NCBI RefSeq assembly: GCF_020622345.1
Contig: NZ_JACNMO010000001.1
Coordinates: forward strand, 186,001-250,000
Direction: 5' to 3'
Origin: Roseobacter weihaiensis
GTDB taxonomy: Bacteria > Pseudomonadota > Alphaproteobacteria > Rhodobacterales > Rhodobacteraceae
DNA: 64,000 bases
Within the stretch, counting starts at the first letter, position 1; every line of letters starts with the position of its first letter. Made by a program: the position numbers and the translations under genes. Below are positions 28,101 to 36,178 of this stretch, one piece after another. Under the pieces are notes generated by a model, which saw nothing but the letters and a program-made list of their open reading frames with translations, was not told where the DNA came from and did no database searches.

Positions 28101-28531
28101 TTCTCAAGGCACAGATGGGCGCGGGCATGGTGCTGCCCTCCGAGGGTTGCGCGTTCATCTCCATCAAGGATGCAGACAAGACCGAAGACATGCTGAGCAC
28201 GGCGCGCATTCTGCTGGATCAGGGCTTTACACTTGTGGCCACGCGCGGCACCGCCAAATGGCTGGTCGATCACGGCATGGCCTGCGGCGTGGTGAACAAG
28301 GTTTACGAGGGACGCCCCGATGTCACGGATATGATGAAGGACGACGCGATCCATCTGGTGATGAACACCACCGAAGGCGCGCAGGCGGTGGAGGATTCAC
28401 GGTCGATCCGCTCGATAGCGCTTTACGACAAAATCCCCTATTTCACCACGGCTGCGGCCAGTTATGCAGCAGCGCTTGCGATCCATGCGCAGGCGGATGG
28501 TGATGTCGGTGTTAAGGCTTTGCAGGGCTGA
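25172..28531 (+). CDS. carB: Carbamoyl-phosphate synthase large subunit
   Basis: 1119 residues, slightly longer than the ~1073 of E. coli, as common in alphaproteobacteria. It makes carbamoyl phosphate from bicarbonate, glutamine-derived ammonia and ATP for arginine and pyrimidine synthesis. Two ATP-grasp halves are visible, each opening with a GAGPIVIGQ or [10 protein letters not shown] motif, and an MGS-like regulatory domain forms the last ~140 residues. The glutaminase subunit gene carA is not adjacent and must lie elsewhere. Start ATG 25172 follows AAGGGG. Confidence 0.98.
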   Translation: MPKRTDINSIMIIGAGPIVIGQACEFDYSGAQACKALKEEGYRVILVNSNPATIMTDPGLADATYIEPITPEMVAKIIEKERPDALLPTMGGQTGLNTSLALEEMGVLDKFGVEMIGAKRDAIEMAEDRKLFREAMDRLGIENPRAAIVTAPKDKNGKKDLAEGVRLAMDILEEVGLPAIIRPAFTMGGTGGGVAYNRDDYEAICRSGMDASPVGQILVDESLLGWKEYEMEVVRDTADNAIIVCSIENVDPMGVHTGDSITVAPALTLTDKEYQIMRNHSIAVLREIGVETGGSNVQWAVNPADGRMVVIEMNPRVSRSSALASKATGFPIAKIAAKLAVGYTLDELDNDITKVTPASFEPTIDYVVTKIPKFAFEKFPGSTPDLTTAMKSVGEAMSIGRTIHESMQKALASMEEGLTGFNEIDIPGVNAGPWATEGADKAAIVKAISRQTPDRLRTIAQAMRHGLSDDDIHAVTMFDPWFLARIREIIEVEKALRADGLPESAKGLRHLKMMGFTDARLAELTGQTEQDVRRTRLSRGVTAVFKRIDTCAAEFEAQTPYMYSTYETPVFDEAECEARPTARKKVVILGGGPNRIGQGIEFDYCCCHACYALTDAGFETIMVNCNPETVSTDYDTSDRLYFEPLTFEHVMEILRVEQDNGTLHGVIVQFGGQTPLKIAAALHAEGIPILGTTPDAIDLAEDRERFQQLVQGLGLKQPRNGIAHSDAEALEIAAEIGFPLVIRPSYVLGGRAMEIVRDQANLERYISEAVVVSGDSPVLLDSYLAGAVELDVDALCDGKDVHVAGVMQHIEEAGVHSGDSACSLPPYSLSRETIAEVEKQTFALARALHVVGLMNIQFAIKEGEIYLIEVNPRASRTVPFVAKATDSAIASIAARIMAGEPLSNFPQRAPYDANAAYEDVLPLGDPMTLADPNMPWFSVKEAVLPFARFPGVDTILGPEMRSTGEVMGWDRDFPRAFLKAQMGAGMVLPSEGCAFISIKDADKTEDMLSTARILLDQGFTLVATRGTAKWLVDHGMACGVVNKVYEGRPDVTDMMKDDAIHLVMNTTEGAQAVEDSRSIRSIALYDKIPYFTTAAASYAAALAIHAQADGDVGVKALQG

Positions 28532-28605
28532 GGGGCGGTTTTGGTGACTTGGTGACGCCAGCCACGCCCTTGCATCGAAACCTGCATGCGGAAAAAGGCT
28601 GCTGC

Positions 28606-28827
28606 TCAGGCACAAAGCGACAGGAAAAGTTCCCAGGCATACTGCAGGCCCGGCAGGTCAAACACATGGTGGGCGACCTGCAAAGCGGCAACGGCACCGC
28701 CGGCCCAGCAAAGGGCAACAGATGCCCGGAGCATTAATGCCTCTCTGTCGTTCTCCCGGAATGCCGCATAGAGCCGAGGGCCAGCCATCAGGTTGTCGGA
28801 CAAGGATATATCAGCGGATCGTTTCAT
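28606..28827 (-). CDS. Small hypothetical protein with one hydrophobic segment
   Basis: 73 residues from the ATG at 28827, supported by a GAGGAG site nine bases upstream. The first ~35 residues are polar (MKRSADISLSDNLM, FRENDREALML) and a hydrophobic stretch follows (LCWAGGAVAALQVAHHVF), perhaps a membrane helix. No family is recognised. It is convergent with carB and divergent from the lipoprotein at 29026. The longer frame continuing upstream lacks support. Confidence 0.5.
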   Translation of the reverse strand: MKRSADISLSDNLMAGPRLYAAFRENDREALMLRASVALCWAGGAVAALQVAHHVFDLPGLQYAWELFLSLCA

Positions 28828-29025
28828 CAAGGCATTCTCCTCAAAGGCTCTTTCACCTTGGGCTCGCTTTATGACCAAATATTGGCGAGTCTTGGTTAAT
28901 TCCTTGCGGGAGACTGGACCCAAAGCAGCAGAATCCCGCGCAATCCGGAATACCTTTCTGCCTAGCTGCGGGGTCGTCTCAGCGTCGCCCCGTTGAAAAT
29001 CCGATATTTGAAAGAGGGTCTTGCC

Positions 29026-29316
29026 GTGCGATTGGTATTGTTCATCTCCAGCTTTGGCCTGCTTCTGGCCTGCGCCCCTGATCCCCTGACCAAGACTTCG
29101 CTCCCCTTCTTTGGTGGCGGCTACCGTGCGGACGGCGACCAATGTCGACGTCTGGGCGAGAGCGCGGCAACGGCTGAATATCTCGATCACACGGCGGACC
29201 TCGTGGGGTGTCCCGAAGCGATGGAAAACCTCGGTGTTTTCGTAACGGAGACCGACGCGATCGAGGTCTTTCGCCAGGACGGCTATATCGTCTATTCGGT
29301 ACCGAATGGCGGATAA
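29026..29316 (+). CDS. Small putative lipoprotein
   Basis: 96 residues from a GTG at 29026 with AGAGGG seven bases upstream; an in-frame TTG at 28993 is less likely. A hydrophobic signal (LVLFISSFGLLLAC) ends in a lipobox. The mature protein is short, polar, has two more cysteines (GDQCRRLG and VGCPEAM) and ends DGYIVYSVPNGG. No family is recognised. It lies 100 bases before the KAS III gene and may share its transcript. Confidence 0.6.
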   Translation: MRLVLFISSFGLLLACAPDPLTKTSLPFFGGGYRADGDQCRRLGESAATAEYLDHTADLVGCPEAMENLGVFVTETDAIEVFRQDGYIVYSVPNGG

Positions 29317-29416
29317 CCTCTGAGACACCGCGCCCTCGACGCTGCGTCATATCGCACTTCCGCTTGACCCTAGGGCAGATATCCGGTCAGAACTGCTGGA
29401 TTGTCAGAGGCCAGAT

Positions 29417-30541
29417 ATGCATACACCAGCGATTACCGGAACCGGTGTCTTTACACCGGAAAACACGATCAGCAACGCCGAACTGGTTGCGGCCTTCAAC
29501 GCCTATGTGGACCTCTACAACGCTGATCATGCGGCTGACATCGCGGCAGGAAGGCTGGCAGCAAAGGAATACTCCTCCGAGGAGTTCATCCTCAAGGCTT
29601 CGGGCATTCAGCAACGTTATGTGATCGACAAATCTGGAATTCTCGACCCGCACGTCATGCACCCGCTGCTCGAACAACGTGCAGATGAGGCCCCCTCTCT
29701 GATGGCCGAAATGGGGCTTGATGCGGCCCGCAAGGCCCTTGCGGAGGCGGGAAAAACGGCCACCGACGTCGATCTGGTGATCTGTGCGGCGTCCAACATG
29801 GAGCGGGCCTACCCAGCGGTTGCGATCGAAATACAGGAGCTTCTGGGCGTTCAGGGCTTTGCCTTTGACATGAATGTCGCCTGCTCGTCCGCCACTTTTG
29901 GCATTCAGGCCGCGGCAGACATGATCCGCTCGGGCAGCATCCGCGGCGCATTGGTCATCAACCCCGAGATTTGCTCGGCCCACCTGGAATGGCGCGACAG
30001 GGATTGCCATTTCATTTTCGGTGACGTGGCGACAGCAACCTTCATCGAACGGGCTAAGGCGGCCTCAGGCGCGTTCTTTGAGGTCAAATCCACACGTTGT
30101 GCGACGGTTTTCTCCAATAACATCCGCAACAACAACGGATATCTGCGGCGATCCCGTCCTGCCGGCATGGCAGACCGGCGCGACATGCAGTTCATGCAAA
30201 ACGGACGCAAGGTTTTCAAGGAAGTGCTGCCAATGGTCTCCGATCACATCGCAGCGCATATGGCGGCAGAAGGGGTTGCGGCGGACGATCTGAAAAGGCT
30301 CTGGCTGCATCAGGCCAATAAGACGATGAATGATTTCATTGGCCGCAAGGTTCTGAGCCGCACACCAAAGGCGCATGAGCAGCCTAACATCCTGCAGGAC
30401 TATGCAAACACGTCTTCCGCCGGGTCGATCATCGCGTTTTCCAAATACTCCTCGGATTTGACAGAAGGCGATACGGGCCTGATCTGCTCATTCGGTGCAG
30501 GGTATTCTGTAGGGTCCGTTGTGCTCCAAAGACACGGGTAA
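29417..30541 (+). CDS. Beta-ketoacyl-ACP synthase III, PA3286-like (beta-ketodecanoyl-ACP synthase)
   Basis: 374 residues, longer than housekeeping FabH (~320). The catalytic triad is complete: Cys156 (NVACSSATFG), His298 (LHQANKTM) and Asn331 (ANTSSAGS). The N-terminus ITGTGVFTPENTISNAELV and the SNMERAYPAVAIEIQ segment resemble the Pseudomonas aeruginosa enzyme PA3286 as I remember it. That enzyme condenses octanoyl-CoA from beta-oxidation with malonyl-ACP, returning fatty-acid breakdown products to synthesis. The housekeeping fabH is not in this window. It is convergent with the HTH gene. Confidence 0.88.
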   Translation: MHTPAITGTGVFTPENTISNAELVAAFNAYVDLYNADHAADIAAGRLAAKEYSSEEFILKASGIQQRYVIDKSGILDPHVMHPLLEQRADEAPSLMAEMGLDAARKALAEAGKTATDVDLVICAASNMERAYPAVAIEIQELLGVQGFAFDMNVACSSATFGIQAAADMIRSGSIRGALVINPEICSAHLEWRDRDCHFIFGDVATATFIERAKAASGAFFEVKSTRCATVFSNNIRNNNGYLRRSRPAGMADRRDMQFMQNGRKVFKEVLPMVSDHIAAHMAAEGVAADDLKRLWLHQANKTMNDFIGRKVLSRTPKAHEQPNILQDYANTSSAGSIIAFSKYSSDLTEGDTGLICSFGAGYSVGSVVLQRHG

Positions 30542-30557
30542 AGATGCCGGCAAAGGA

Positions 30558-31022
30558 TCACACCGCCCCGTGGTCCTGCTCAAGATGCAGCTTGATGTCG
30601 ATCAGGACCTGTTGCAGCAGGGTTGTTTCTTTCAGCAGACGTTTGGCCTCGGTCACGGTGATTTTACCGTCGTCCATGGACTGCTGATATTCTGCCATCA
30701 GCATCGCAAAGCGCTGGCTGAGGGCGATGACATCAGCGTTGACGCCGCCCGGACGCTCCTGATTGGGACGCCGTTCGTCGTAGTGCAGCGAGGTGCCTGA
30801 AAGCTCTGCCAATGCCCCGGTGACATGCGGATACCGCGCCGCCTTTTCTAGCAGCGCCACCGCTTCGATTGGCATAAAGCGATCTCGGTGCTCGTCATGA
30901 TCCGAATAATACCGCCCCAGTGTCGCCTTGGATTTTCCGGTCAGGGCGCAGGCCTGTTCGATGCCGACGTCTTTCACCAGTGTTTCGGTGTGCTTTTTCA
31001 GATATCCGCCGACAGCTGTCAT
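30558..31022 (-). CDS. Small protein with a helix-turn-helix-like N-terminus
   Basis: 154 residues from the ATG at 31022 with GAGGAG upstream. Residues ~20-40 (IEQACALTGKSKATLGRYYS) read as a helix-turn-helix: a recognition of repeated step, a turn at GKS, and a second helix. The C-terminal part is alpha-helical and may form a coiled coil (KITVTEAKRLLKETTLLQQVLIDIK has heptad-like spacing). It resembles small phage-type or conserved alphaproteobacterial DNA-binding proteins, but no family is certain. It lies only 16 bases from the end of the convergent KAS III gene. Confidence 0.6.
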   Translation of the reverse strand: MTAVGGYLKKHTETLVKDVGIEQACALTGKSKATLGRYYSDHDEHRDRFMPIEAVALLEKAARYPHVTGALAELSGTSLHYDERRPNQERPGGVNADVIALSQRFAMLMAEYQQSMDDGKITVTEAKRLLKETTLLQQVLIDIKLHLEQDHGAV

Positions 31023-31307
31023 CCATGGGTCTCCTCTATGCGGCACCGATTACGCCCTCTTTACGGCCAGAACGCAACGCTTTCACCCATTAATCAGATG
31101 TTTGGGAAATGTCGTTTATAACAATAATCCCAGCTGTTCGGGGGATGACGAGTAACCGGCAAGACCCGCCGCCGGTTTTGGTTAGGGGCCACTTCGCGTT
31201 CTGCCGACTGGGAACCGGCAGGTCAGTCCACAATGACAGTCGCGCGATGGCCTGTTCCCGATACGGCCCGCGCTTGCAGCGCCCCGCCCGTGTGCTTATC
31301 AAGCGCC

Positions 31308-31901
31308 ATGGCCAAGCTCTATTTCCACTACTCTACGATGAACGCGGGTAAATCGACCGTCCTGTTGCAAGCCGCACACAACTACAAAGAGCGCGGGATG
31401 GCGCCCTACCTGCTGACCGCGCGCTTCGACAACCGGGCAGGCGACGGGCGCATCGCTTCGCGCATCGGCATCGGGGAGCCAGCCGATACCTTTGATGACA
31501 CCGATGATCTCTTTGCCAGGCTGACCGCGCGCCTGGAGACAAGCGCTGTCGCTTGCGTCTTTGTGGATGAGGCGCAATTCCTGACCGAGGCACAGGTTTG
31601 GCAACTGGCCCGTGCAGTCGATGACCTGAAGGTCCCGGTCATGTGCTTTGGTCTGCGGGTCGATTTTCGTGGCAAGCTCTTCCCGGGCTCAGCCACACTG
31701 CTCGCCCTTGCGGATGAGATGCGGGAGGTCCGAACCATCTGTCATTGCGGCAAGAAAGCCACCATGGTCATCCGGCAAGACGCCGATGGCATTGCCCTGA
31801 AGGATGGCGTGCAGGTTCAGATTGGCGGGAATGAGACCTATGTCTCGCTCTGTCGCCGCCATTGGCGCGAAGCGGTGGGGGACAGAGCCTCAACGTCCTA
31901 G
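31308..31901 (+). CDS. tdk: Thymidine kinase
   Basis: 197 residues of the bacterial type II thymidine kinase. It phosphorylates thymidine to dTMP. The phosphate loop is MNAGKST at the N-terminus, the DEAQF catalytic motif follows, and a C-terminal zinc site is visible (CHCGKKA, then CRRH). The ATG at 31308 gives the family-standard start (AKLYFHYSTMNAGKS). Salvage of thymidine competes with its breakdown by deoA at 11.2 kb. The gene appears to be single. Confidence 0.95.
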   Translation: MAKLYFHYSTMNAGKSTVLLQAAHNYKERGMAPYLLTARFDNRAGDGRIASRIGIGEPADTFDDTDDLFARLTARLETSAVACVFVDEAQFLTEAQVWQLARAVDDLKVPVMCFGLRVDFRGKLFPGSATLLALADEMREVRTICHCGKKATMVIRQDADGIALKDGVQVQIGGNETYVSLCRRHWREAVGDRASTS

Positions 31902-31929
31902 GCGGCGTACCTGCAAGGCTCTGACACAT

Positions 31930-31987
31930 CCAATCCGCGAAGTCTGCAGGGTCGGGCCTGCCCGCCCAGATAAGACCCGCGGATTGG
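31930..31987. other. Nested inverted repeats between convergent genes
   Basis: CCAATCCGCG (31930-31939) and CGCGGATTGG (31978-31987) form a perfect 10-bp arm. Inside, GGTC (31950-31953) can pair with GACC (31974-31977), and GGG with CCC (31954-31956, 31961-31963). No T-run follows on either strand. It is probably a bidirectional transcription-end structure for tdk and the dehydrogenase, but its form is unusual. Confidence 0.5.
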
Positions 31988-31993
31988 CCAGTC

Positions 31994-32947
31994 TCATACC
32001 GCGTTCGGAAGAGGGTCACCGGCGAAAAAGGCGTCCAGATTGGCTAGGGTCATCATCCCCATATCTTCGCGCACTTCCAGCGCGGCGGTGCCGAGATGGG
32101 GTAGCAGCGTGACGTTTTCCATCGCAATCAGAGCGTCGGGAACGGTCGGTTCAAATTCATAGACATCCAGTCCGGCGCCCCCGATCTGGCCGCGCTGCAA
32201 GGCTGTGACAAGGGCTGCCTCTTCCACCACGTTACCCCGCGCGATGTTGATGAGATGGGCGTGCGGTTGCATCGCGGCCAGCACCTCGGCGTTGACCAGA
32301 TGATGCGTCTCGGCACCGCCTGGCACAGCAATCACAAGAACATCAACCGCAGCAGCCAGAGACAGGAGGTCTGCTGCAGGCTGCGCTGGAAAATCCAACT
32401 CCTTGCGAGACCGGCTATGGTAGGCGACAGACATGCCAAAGCCAAAGTGGCAGCGACGCGCAATCGCCTGCCCGATGCGCCCCATACCGATAATCCCTAC
32501 GGTCTTGCCGCTCAGATGCATGCCCAAAAGCTGCGTGGGGTGCCAGCCGGTCCAATCGCCGGCCCGCACCATCCGCTCCCCCTCACCTGCGCGGCGCGCG
32601 CTCATCAGCATCAGGCACATGGCCGTATCGGCAGTCGCATCCGTCACAGCGCCGGGCGTGTTGCTGACCGCGATCCCCGCGGCTTTGGCCGCCGCCACAT
32701 CGATATGATTATAGCCCACGCCGAAATTGGCCAGAACCTGACACATCGGGGCGTCGACAGCCGCAAAAACTTCTGCCGAGAACATATCCCCCAGCGTCGG
32801 CACCACACCGTCATAATCGCGCAGGGCGGCGCACATTTCATCGTGCGACATTGGCGTTGTGATGTCGCGGACCGTCAGATCATAGGTTGCGCGGGCTGCG
32901 GCCTGTACGCTCTCAGGCAGGGGGCGTGTCATCAGAACCCTGGTCAA
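31994..32947 (-). CDS. D-2-hydroxyacid dehydrogenase (glyoxylate/hydroxypyruvate reductase type)
   Basis: 317 residues from a TTG at 32947 with GGAGGG eight bases upstream; the TTG overlaps the csaA stop as TTGA, and the alternative ATG at 32932 would cut the first beta strand. The NAD(P)-binding motif is GMGRIGQAIAR, the catalytic arginine is in NIARGNVVEE, and the Glu/His pair in DVYEFEP and LPHLGTA. It reduces 2-keto acids such as glyoxylate or hydroxypyruvate to D-2-hydroxyacids; which one cannot be read from the sequence. It closes the proC-csaA-dehydrogenase run. Confidence 0.9.
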   Translation of the reverse strand: MTRVLMTRPLPESVQAAARATYDLTVRDITTPMSHDEMCAALRDYDGVVPTLGDMFSAEVFAAVDAPMCQVLANFGVGYNHIDVAAAKAAGIAVSNTPGAVTDATADTAMCLMLMSARRAGEGERMVRAGDWTGWHPTQLLGMHLSGKTVGIIGMGRIGQAIARRCHFGFGMSVAYHSRSRKELDFPAQPAADLLSLAAAVDVLVIAVPGGAETHHLVNAEVLAAMQPHAHLINIARGNVVEEAALVTALQRGQIGGAGLDVYEFEPTVPDALIAMENVTLLPHLGTAALEVREDMGMMTLANLDAFFAGDPLPNAV

Positions 32948-33282
32948 TGCATGCGCCCTCCGGCAGGAACGTCCTGGTCCGGGCTGAGCAGCACCACTGC
33001 ACCGTCCTTATCCGGCACACCCAGCACCAGCACTTCGGACATGAACGGTCCGATCTGGCGCGGTGGAAAGTTCACAACCGCCATCACCTGTTTGCCGACA
33101 AGGGTCTGCGGGGTGTAATGTACCGTGATCTGGGCGGATGTCTTCTTTTCGCCGATCTCCGGCCCAAAATCGATCCAAAGCTTGAGCGAGGGTTTGCGCG
33201 CTTCGGGAAAGAGTTCGGCGCGGGTCACGATGCCCGTGCGCACATCAACCTTCATGAAGTCGTCAAAAGTAATCTCATCCAT
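32944..33282 (-). CDS. csaA: CsaA-type tRNA-binding domain protein
   Basis: 112 residues, a stand-alone OB-fold of the tRNA-binding EMAP-II type. The VDVRTGIVTRAELFPEARKPSLKLWIDFG opening and the VNFPPRQIGPFMSEVLVLG motif are characteristic. CsaA binds tRNA and has been linked to chaperone or export functions in Bacillus; the role in alphaproteobacteria is not clear. Its start lies inside the last codons of proC (8-base overlap) and its stop overlaps the next start, so it sits in a tight translational unit. Confidence 0.9.
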   Translation of the reverse strand: MDEITFDDFMKVDVRTGIVTRAELFPEARKPSLKLWIDFGPEIGEKKTSAQITVHYTPQTLVGKQVMAVVNFPPRQIGPFMSEVLVLGVPDKDGAVVLLSPDQDVPAGGRMH

Positions 33283-34090
33283 TTGCCAGTTCCCTCGACC
33301 GATCTGCCGCAGCCGCGACCGCCCGCGCCAAAAGAGCGGGAAACCCCTGCTCCTGGTCCATCAAGACCTCAAGAGCGGCTTGGGTGGTCCCGTTCGGCGA
33401 GGTCACATTCACCCGCAATTGCGCCGGGCTTTCCTCCGCAGTGAGCGCCAGAGCACCTGCGCCTGCGACGGTTGCTTTGGCAAGCTGCAGGGCAATCTCC
33501 GCGTCCAGCCCCTGTGCCTCACCCGCCGCCGCCATGGTTTCGATCATGTGAAACACATAGGCCGGACCTGATCCGCTGACCCCTGTCACCGCGTCGATCT
33601 GTTGCTCATCCTCCAGGCGGACAACCTGGCCGACAGCCTCCAAAAGCGTTTCCGCTTCCGCCATGGCGTCTGCACCCGCTGCACTATTGCCCACAATGGC
33701 CGTAATCCCCTGAGAAATGGCCGCAGGAGTGTTTGGCATTGCGCGCACAACCGGTGTGTTCGCCCCCAAAATCCCTTCAAGATAGGCAAGCGTTATACCC
33801 GCCGCGACGCTGACGAAAAGCGTGTCTCCATCGCCCATCCGCTTCAGCGTCGGCAGCGCCTCTGCCATCATTTGCGGCTTGACCGCGACCAGCACGATGG
33901 CCGGTCTTTCAGGCAGATTGCCCGACAGATCCACGCCCGTGCCTTGCAACCATTCCGAGGGATTTGGATCGACCACCCAGACGGATCCAACCGGCAGGCC
34001 CTGTTCGAGCCAGCCGGCCAGCATCGCGGATCCCATTTTACCGCAGCCCAGAAGCACCAGCCCACCGGCTGCTATTCTGCTGTCTTTCAT
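33275..34090 (-). CDS. proC: Pyrroline-5-carboxylate reductase
   Basis: 271 residues from the ATG at 34090, just after GGAGGTG; the open frame further upstream is not supported. It makes proline from 1-pyrroline-5-carboxylate with NAD(P)H. The Rossmann motif is LLGCGKMGSAML, VAVKPQMM is typical, and the C-terminal family signature is TGVSGSGPAYVF, with NVTSPNGTTQAAL. It opens the proC-csaA-dehydrogenase operon. Confidence 0.96.
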   Translation of the reverse strand: MKDSRIAAGGLVLLGCGKMGSAMLAGWLEQGLPVGSVWVVDPNPSEWLQGTGVDLSGNLPERPAIVLVAVKPQMMAEALPTLKRMGDGDTLFVSVAAGITLAYLEGILGANTPVVRAMPNTPAAISQGITAIVGNSAAGADAMAEAETLLEAVGQVVRLEDEQQIDAVTGVSGSGPAYVFHMIETMAAAGEAQGLDAEIALQLAKATVAGAGALALTAEESPAQLRVNVTSPNGTTQAALEVLMDQEQGFPALLARAVAAAADRSRELANG

Positions 34091-34131
34091 GAAGGCACCT
34101 CCCCCGAAATCAGATATTTCGGAGGAAAGTG

Positions 34132-34632
34132 TTACGCGCGACCGTATGCCTCTGCAATGGCGACCTGCAATGCCTGCTGTGGCGACTGATCGCCCCAGAT
34201 CAGCAGTTGCATCGCAGGGTAATACCGCTCCGCGCTCATGACGGCGGCGGTAATCATCGTGTCGATCTGCTCGGCGCTGGCCACATTGCCCCCTGCGAGC
34301 ATGAGACCATACCGATAGACCATCAGTTTCTGCTCTTCCCAATAGGTAAATGCACCCGCCCAGCATTGGTCGTTCACGTGGTTGAGGAGTTCAAAAAGCC
34401 CCGGCAGCTTTGCGTCCGGTGGCTCCATGTCGAAGGTGCAAACCATGCGGAGCGTCTCGTCATAAGCCGACCACGCGAGGGTCAGCGAATAGGTTCGCCA
34501 CTGACCCTCCACCGCCATGGCGATCTGCTCGTCGGAAATCCGGTCAAAATCCCACTCGTGGTGAGCTGCCAGATGTTCAACGATGTCGATGGGGTGAATG
34601 TCGTCTTCAAGGTATTGTTCGGACAAGGCCAT
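34132..34632 (-). CDS. YbjN-domain protein
   Basis: 166 residues with the YbjN fold, related to type III secretion chaperones. Recognisable parts are MVCTFDMEPPD, LPGLFELLNHVNDQCWAGAFTYWEEQ and MVYRYGLMLAGG. YbjN affects motility and stress in E. coli, and alphaproteobacterial members are mostly uncharacterised. The gene is 41 bases before proC on the same strand, the conserved neighbour in related genomes as I recall; it could be the first gene of the operon. AAGAGGTGG lies at a workable distance before its ATG. Confidence 0.85.
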   Translation of the reverse strand: MALSEQYLEDDIHPIDIVEHLAAHHEWDFDRISDEQIAMAVEGQWRTYSLTLAWSAYDETLRMVCTFDMEPPDAKLPGLFELLNHVNDQCWAGAFTYWEEQKLMVYRYGLMLAGGNVASAEQIDTMITAAVMSAERYYPAMQLLIWGDQSPQQALQVAIAEAYGRA

Positions 34633-34957
34633 GGTGCCACCTCTTTTTATCGCTCTAGCGATTGAGGCTTTTGACAGCCCCCAATCCTAGGTGCCTGCTC
34701 TACAGTGCGGGGCGATCCCCCGATCTGCTACAATATATGGTGCGGTCTCAAACTGCATCTGGCAACCCCTATTCTTGTGGGTAAACACAATAAGTTGTGG
34801 ATAGCCCAAAAACCGGCCCAATTTCTCGGCGTGTGTTAAGAAATCACGGCAAAAGGCCGCTGGCGGTAACCAAACGTTCATAAAATACAGGAGGAAGACG
34901 TTGCGAAAGGATCACCCGACCGCACAGGCGGGTCATATCCACATGATCAGCGCAGGA
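34633..34957. other. Gene-free region between ybjN and ubiK genes
   Basis: No supported gene in 325 bases. The only notable pieces are a TGTGGATAG at 34795-34803, one base from a DnaA box, and an AGGAGG at 34890-34895 that precedes a TTG (34901). Frames here (for example 34687-34881 on the minus strand) lack ribosome binding sites. Confidence 0.6.
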
Positions 34958-35200
34958 TCAATCCTTGGCGTCAAGCGCGTCAAGACGTGCCTTGAGCGCC
35001 TCGTTCTCTTCCCGCGCCTTCTGGGCCATGGCGCGAACAGCGTCGAACTCTTCACGGGTCACAAAATCGCGATCTGCCAACCAGCGGTCCATCATGCTTT
35101 TTATCGCTGTTTCAGCTTCGTCGCGCGCGCCCTGAGCCACGCCCATCGCATTTGTCATCAGTTGCGAAATGTCATCGAACATCTTGTTGCGCGTTTGCAT
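34958..35200 (-). CDS. UbiK/BMFP-family accessory protein
   Basis: 80 residues. The BMFP/UbiK layout is clear: an N-terminal amphipathic helix ([22 protein letters not shown]) and a C-terminal coiled coil that forms a trimer in known members ([33 protein letters not shown]). UbiK helps the Ubi complex in aerobic ubiquinone synthesis and binds membranes. Start ATG 35200 follows GGAGAC. It is divergent from lgt. The alphaproteobacterial forms are less studied, so no symbol is given. Confidence 0.85.
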   Translation of the reverse strand: MQTRNKMFDDISQLMTNAMGVAQGARDEAETAIKSMMDRWLADRDFVTREEFDAVRAMAQKAREENEALKARLDALDAKD

Positions 35201-35293
35201 GTGCTGTCTCCGATTTGCCTGACCTTTATATGGACCCGTACCCCCTTATGTGCAAGGTTGACTTCCGCCGATGACCGGGGGCATGCATGCCCC

Positions 35294-36178
35294 ATGCGTG
35301 CCATGATCCCCTTTCCGGATATCTCACCAGAGATTTTTTCGATCACCGTCTTCGGCTTTGAGCTGGCGCTGCGCTGGTATGCGCTGGCCTATATCGTGGG
35401 CATCGTGGTGGCCTGGCGGCTGGCGGTGCGGGCGGCTGGTCAGCCGAACCTGTGGCGCGCAGAAACACCCGTCATGAGCGCGGCACAGATCGAAGACCTG
35501 CTGACCTGGATCATTCTCGGCATCATTCTGGGCGGCAGGCTGGGCTATGTGTTTTTCTACCAGCCGGGATACTATCTGCAAAACCCAGCGGAAATCCTTG
35601 CGGTCTGGCAGGGGGGCATGGCGTTCCATGGTGGCTTACTTGGGGTAATCTGTGCGGGGTGGATATACACAAAGCGCCATCAGATCGCCCAGCTGAGCAC
35701 GGCCGATCTGATCGCTCTTGGCGTCCCTGCCGGGCTGCTGCTGGGCAGGGTGGCAAACTTCATCAACGGTGAGCTCTGGGGCCGCCCGACAGAGATGCCC
35801 TGGGGTGTGGTTTTTCCGGGGGCTGCGGCGCAGGATTGCGCGGGCGTCGAAGGCCTTTGCGCCCGCCATCCCTCACAGCTTTACGAGGCGGGGCTCGAAG
35901 GTCTGGTGCTCGGCCTTTTGCTCGTCTGGCTCGTCTGGTGGCGCGGGGCGCTGAAAAAACCGGGACTGATCGCGGGCACATTCTTTGCCGGTTATGGCAT
36001 GGCGCGCTTTTTCGTCGAGTTTTTCCGCCAACCGGATGCGCAGTTCATCACCCCCGAAAACCCTTTGGGCCTTGCGTGGCATGTCGGTGGCTGGGGTCTG
36101 ACGATGGGGCAGATCCTCTCGACGCCGATGATCCTTTTGGGGCTGTGGCTCATCTTTCGGGCCCGCCCAGCCGCATGA
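35294..36178 (+). CDS. lgt: Prolipoprotein diacylglyceryl transferase
   Basis: 294 residues of a polytopic inner-membrane protein with about seven hydrophobic segments. It attaches diacylglycerol to the lipobox cysteine of prolipoproteins, the first step for the lipoproteins elsewhere in this window. The family signature [13 protein letters not shown] and the HGGLLGV motif with its key histidine are intact. ATG 35294 or 35303 may be used; I chose the first. The stop overlaps the start of the methyltransferase gene (ATGA). Confidence 0.96.
   Translation: MRAMIPFPDISPEIFSITVFGFELALRWYALAYIVGIVVAWRLAVRAAGQPNLWRAETPVMSAAQIEDLLTWIILGIILGGRLGYVFFYQPGYYLQNPAEILAVWQGGMAFHGGLLGVICAGWIYTKRHQIAQLSTADLIALGVPAGLLLGRVANFINGELWGRPTEMPWGVVFPGAAAQDCAGVEGLCARHPSQLYEAGLEGLVLGLLLVWLVWWRGALKKPGLIAGTFFAGYGMARFFVEFFRQPDAQFITPENPLGLAWHVGGWGLTMGQILSTPMILLGLWLIFRARPAA

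Noticed and set aside
34795-34803. DnaA-box-like TGTGGATAG
   Set aside because: A single near-match is expected by chance; there is no cluster, no AT-rich unwinding region and no origin-type gene nearby.
34687-34881. 64-codon minus-strand frame between ybjN and ubiK genes
   Set aside because: No ribosome binding site before its ATG and no recognisable product.
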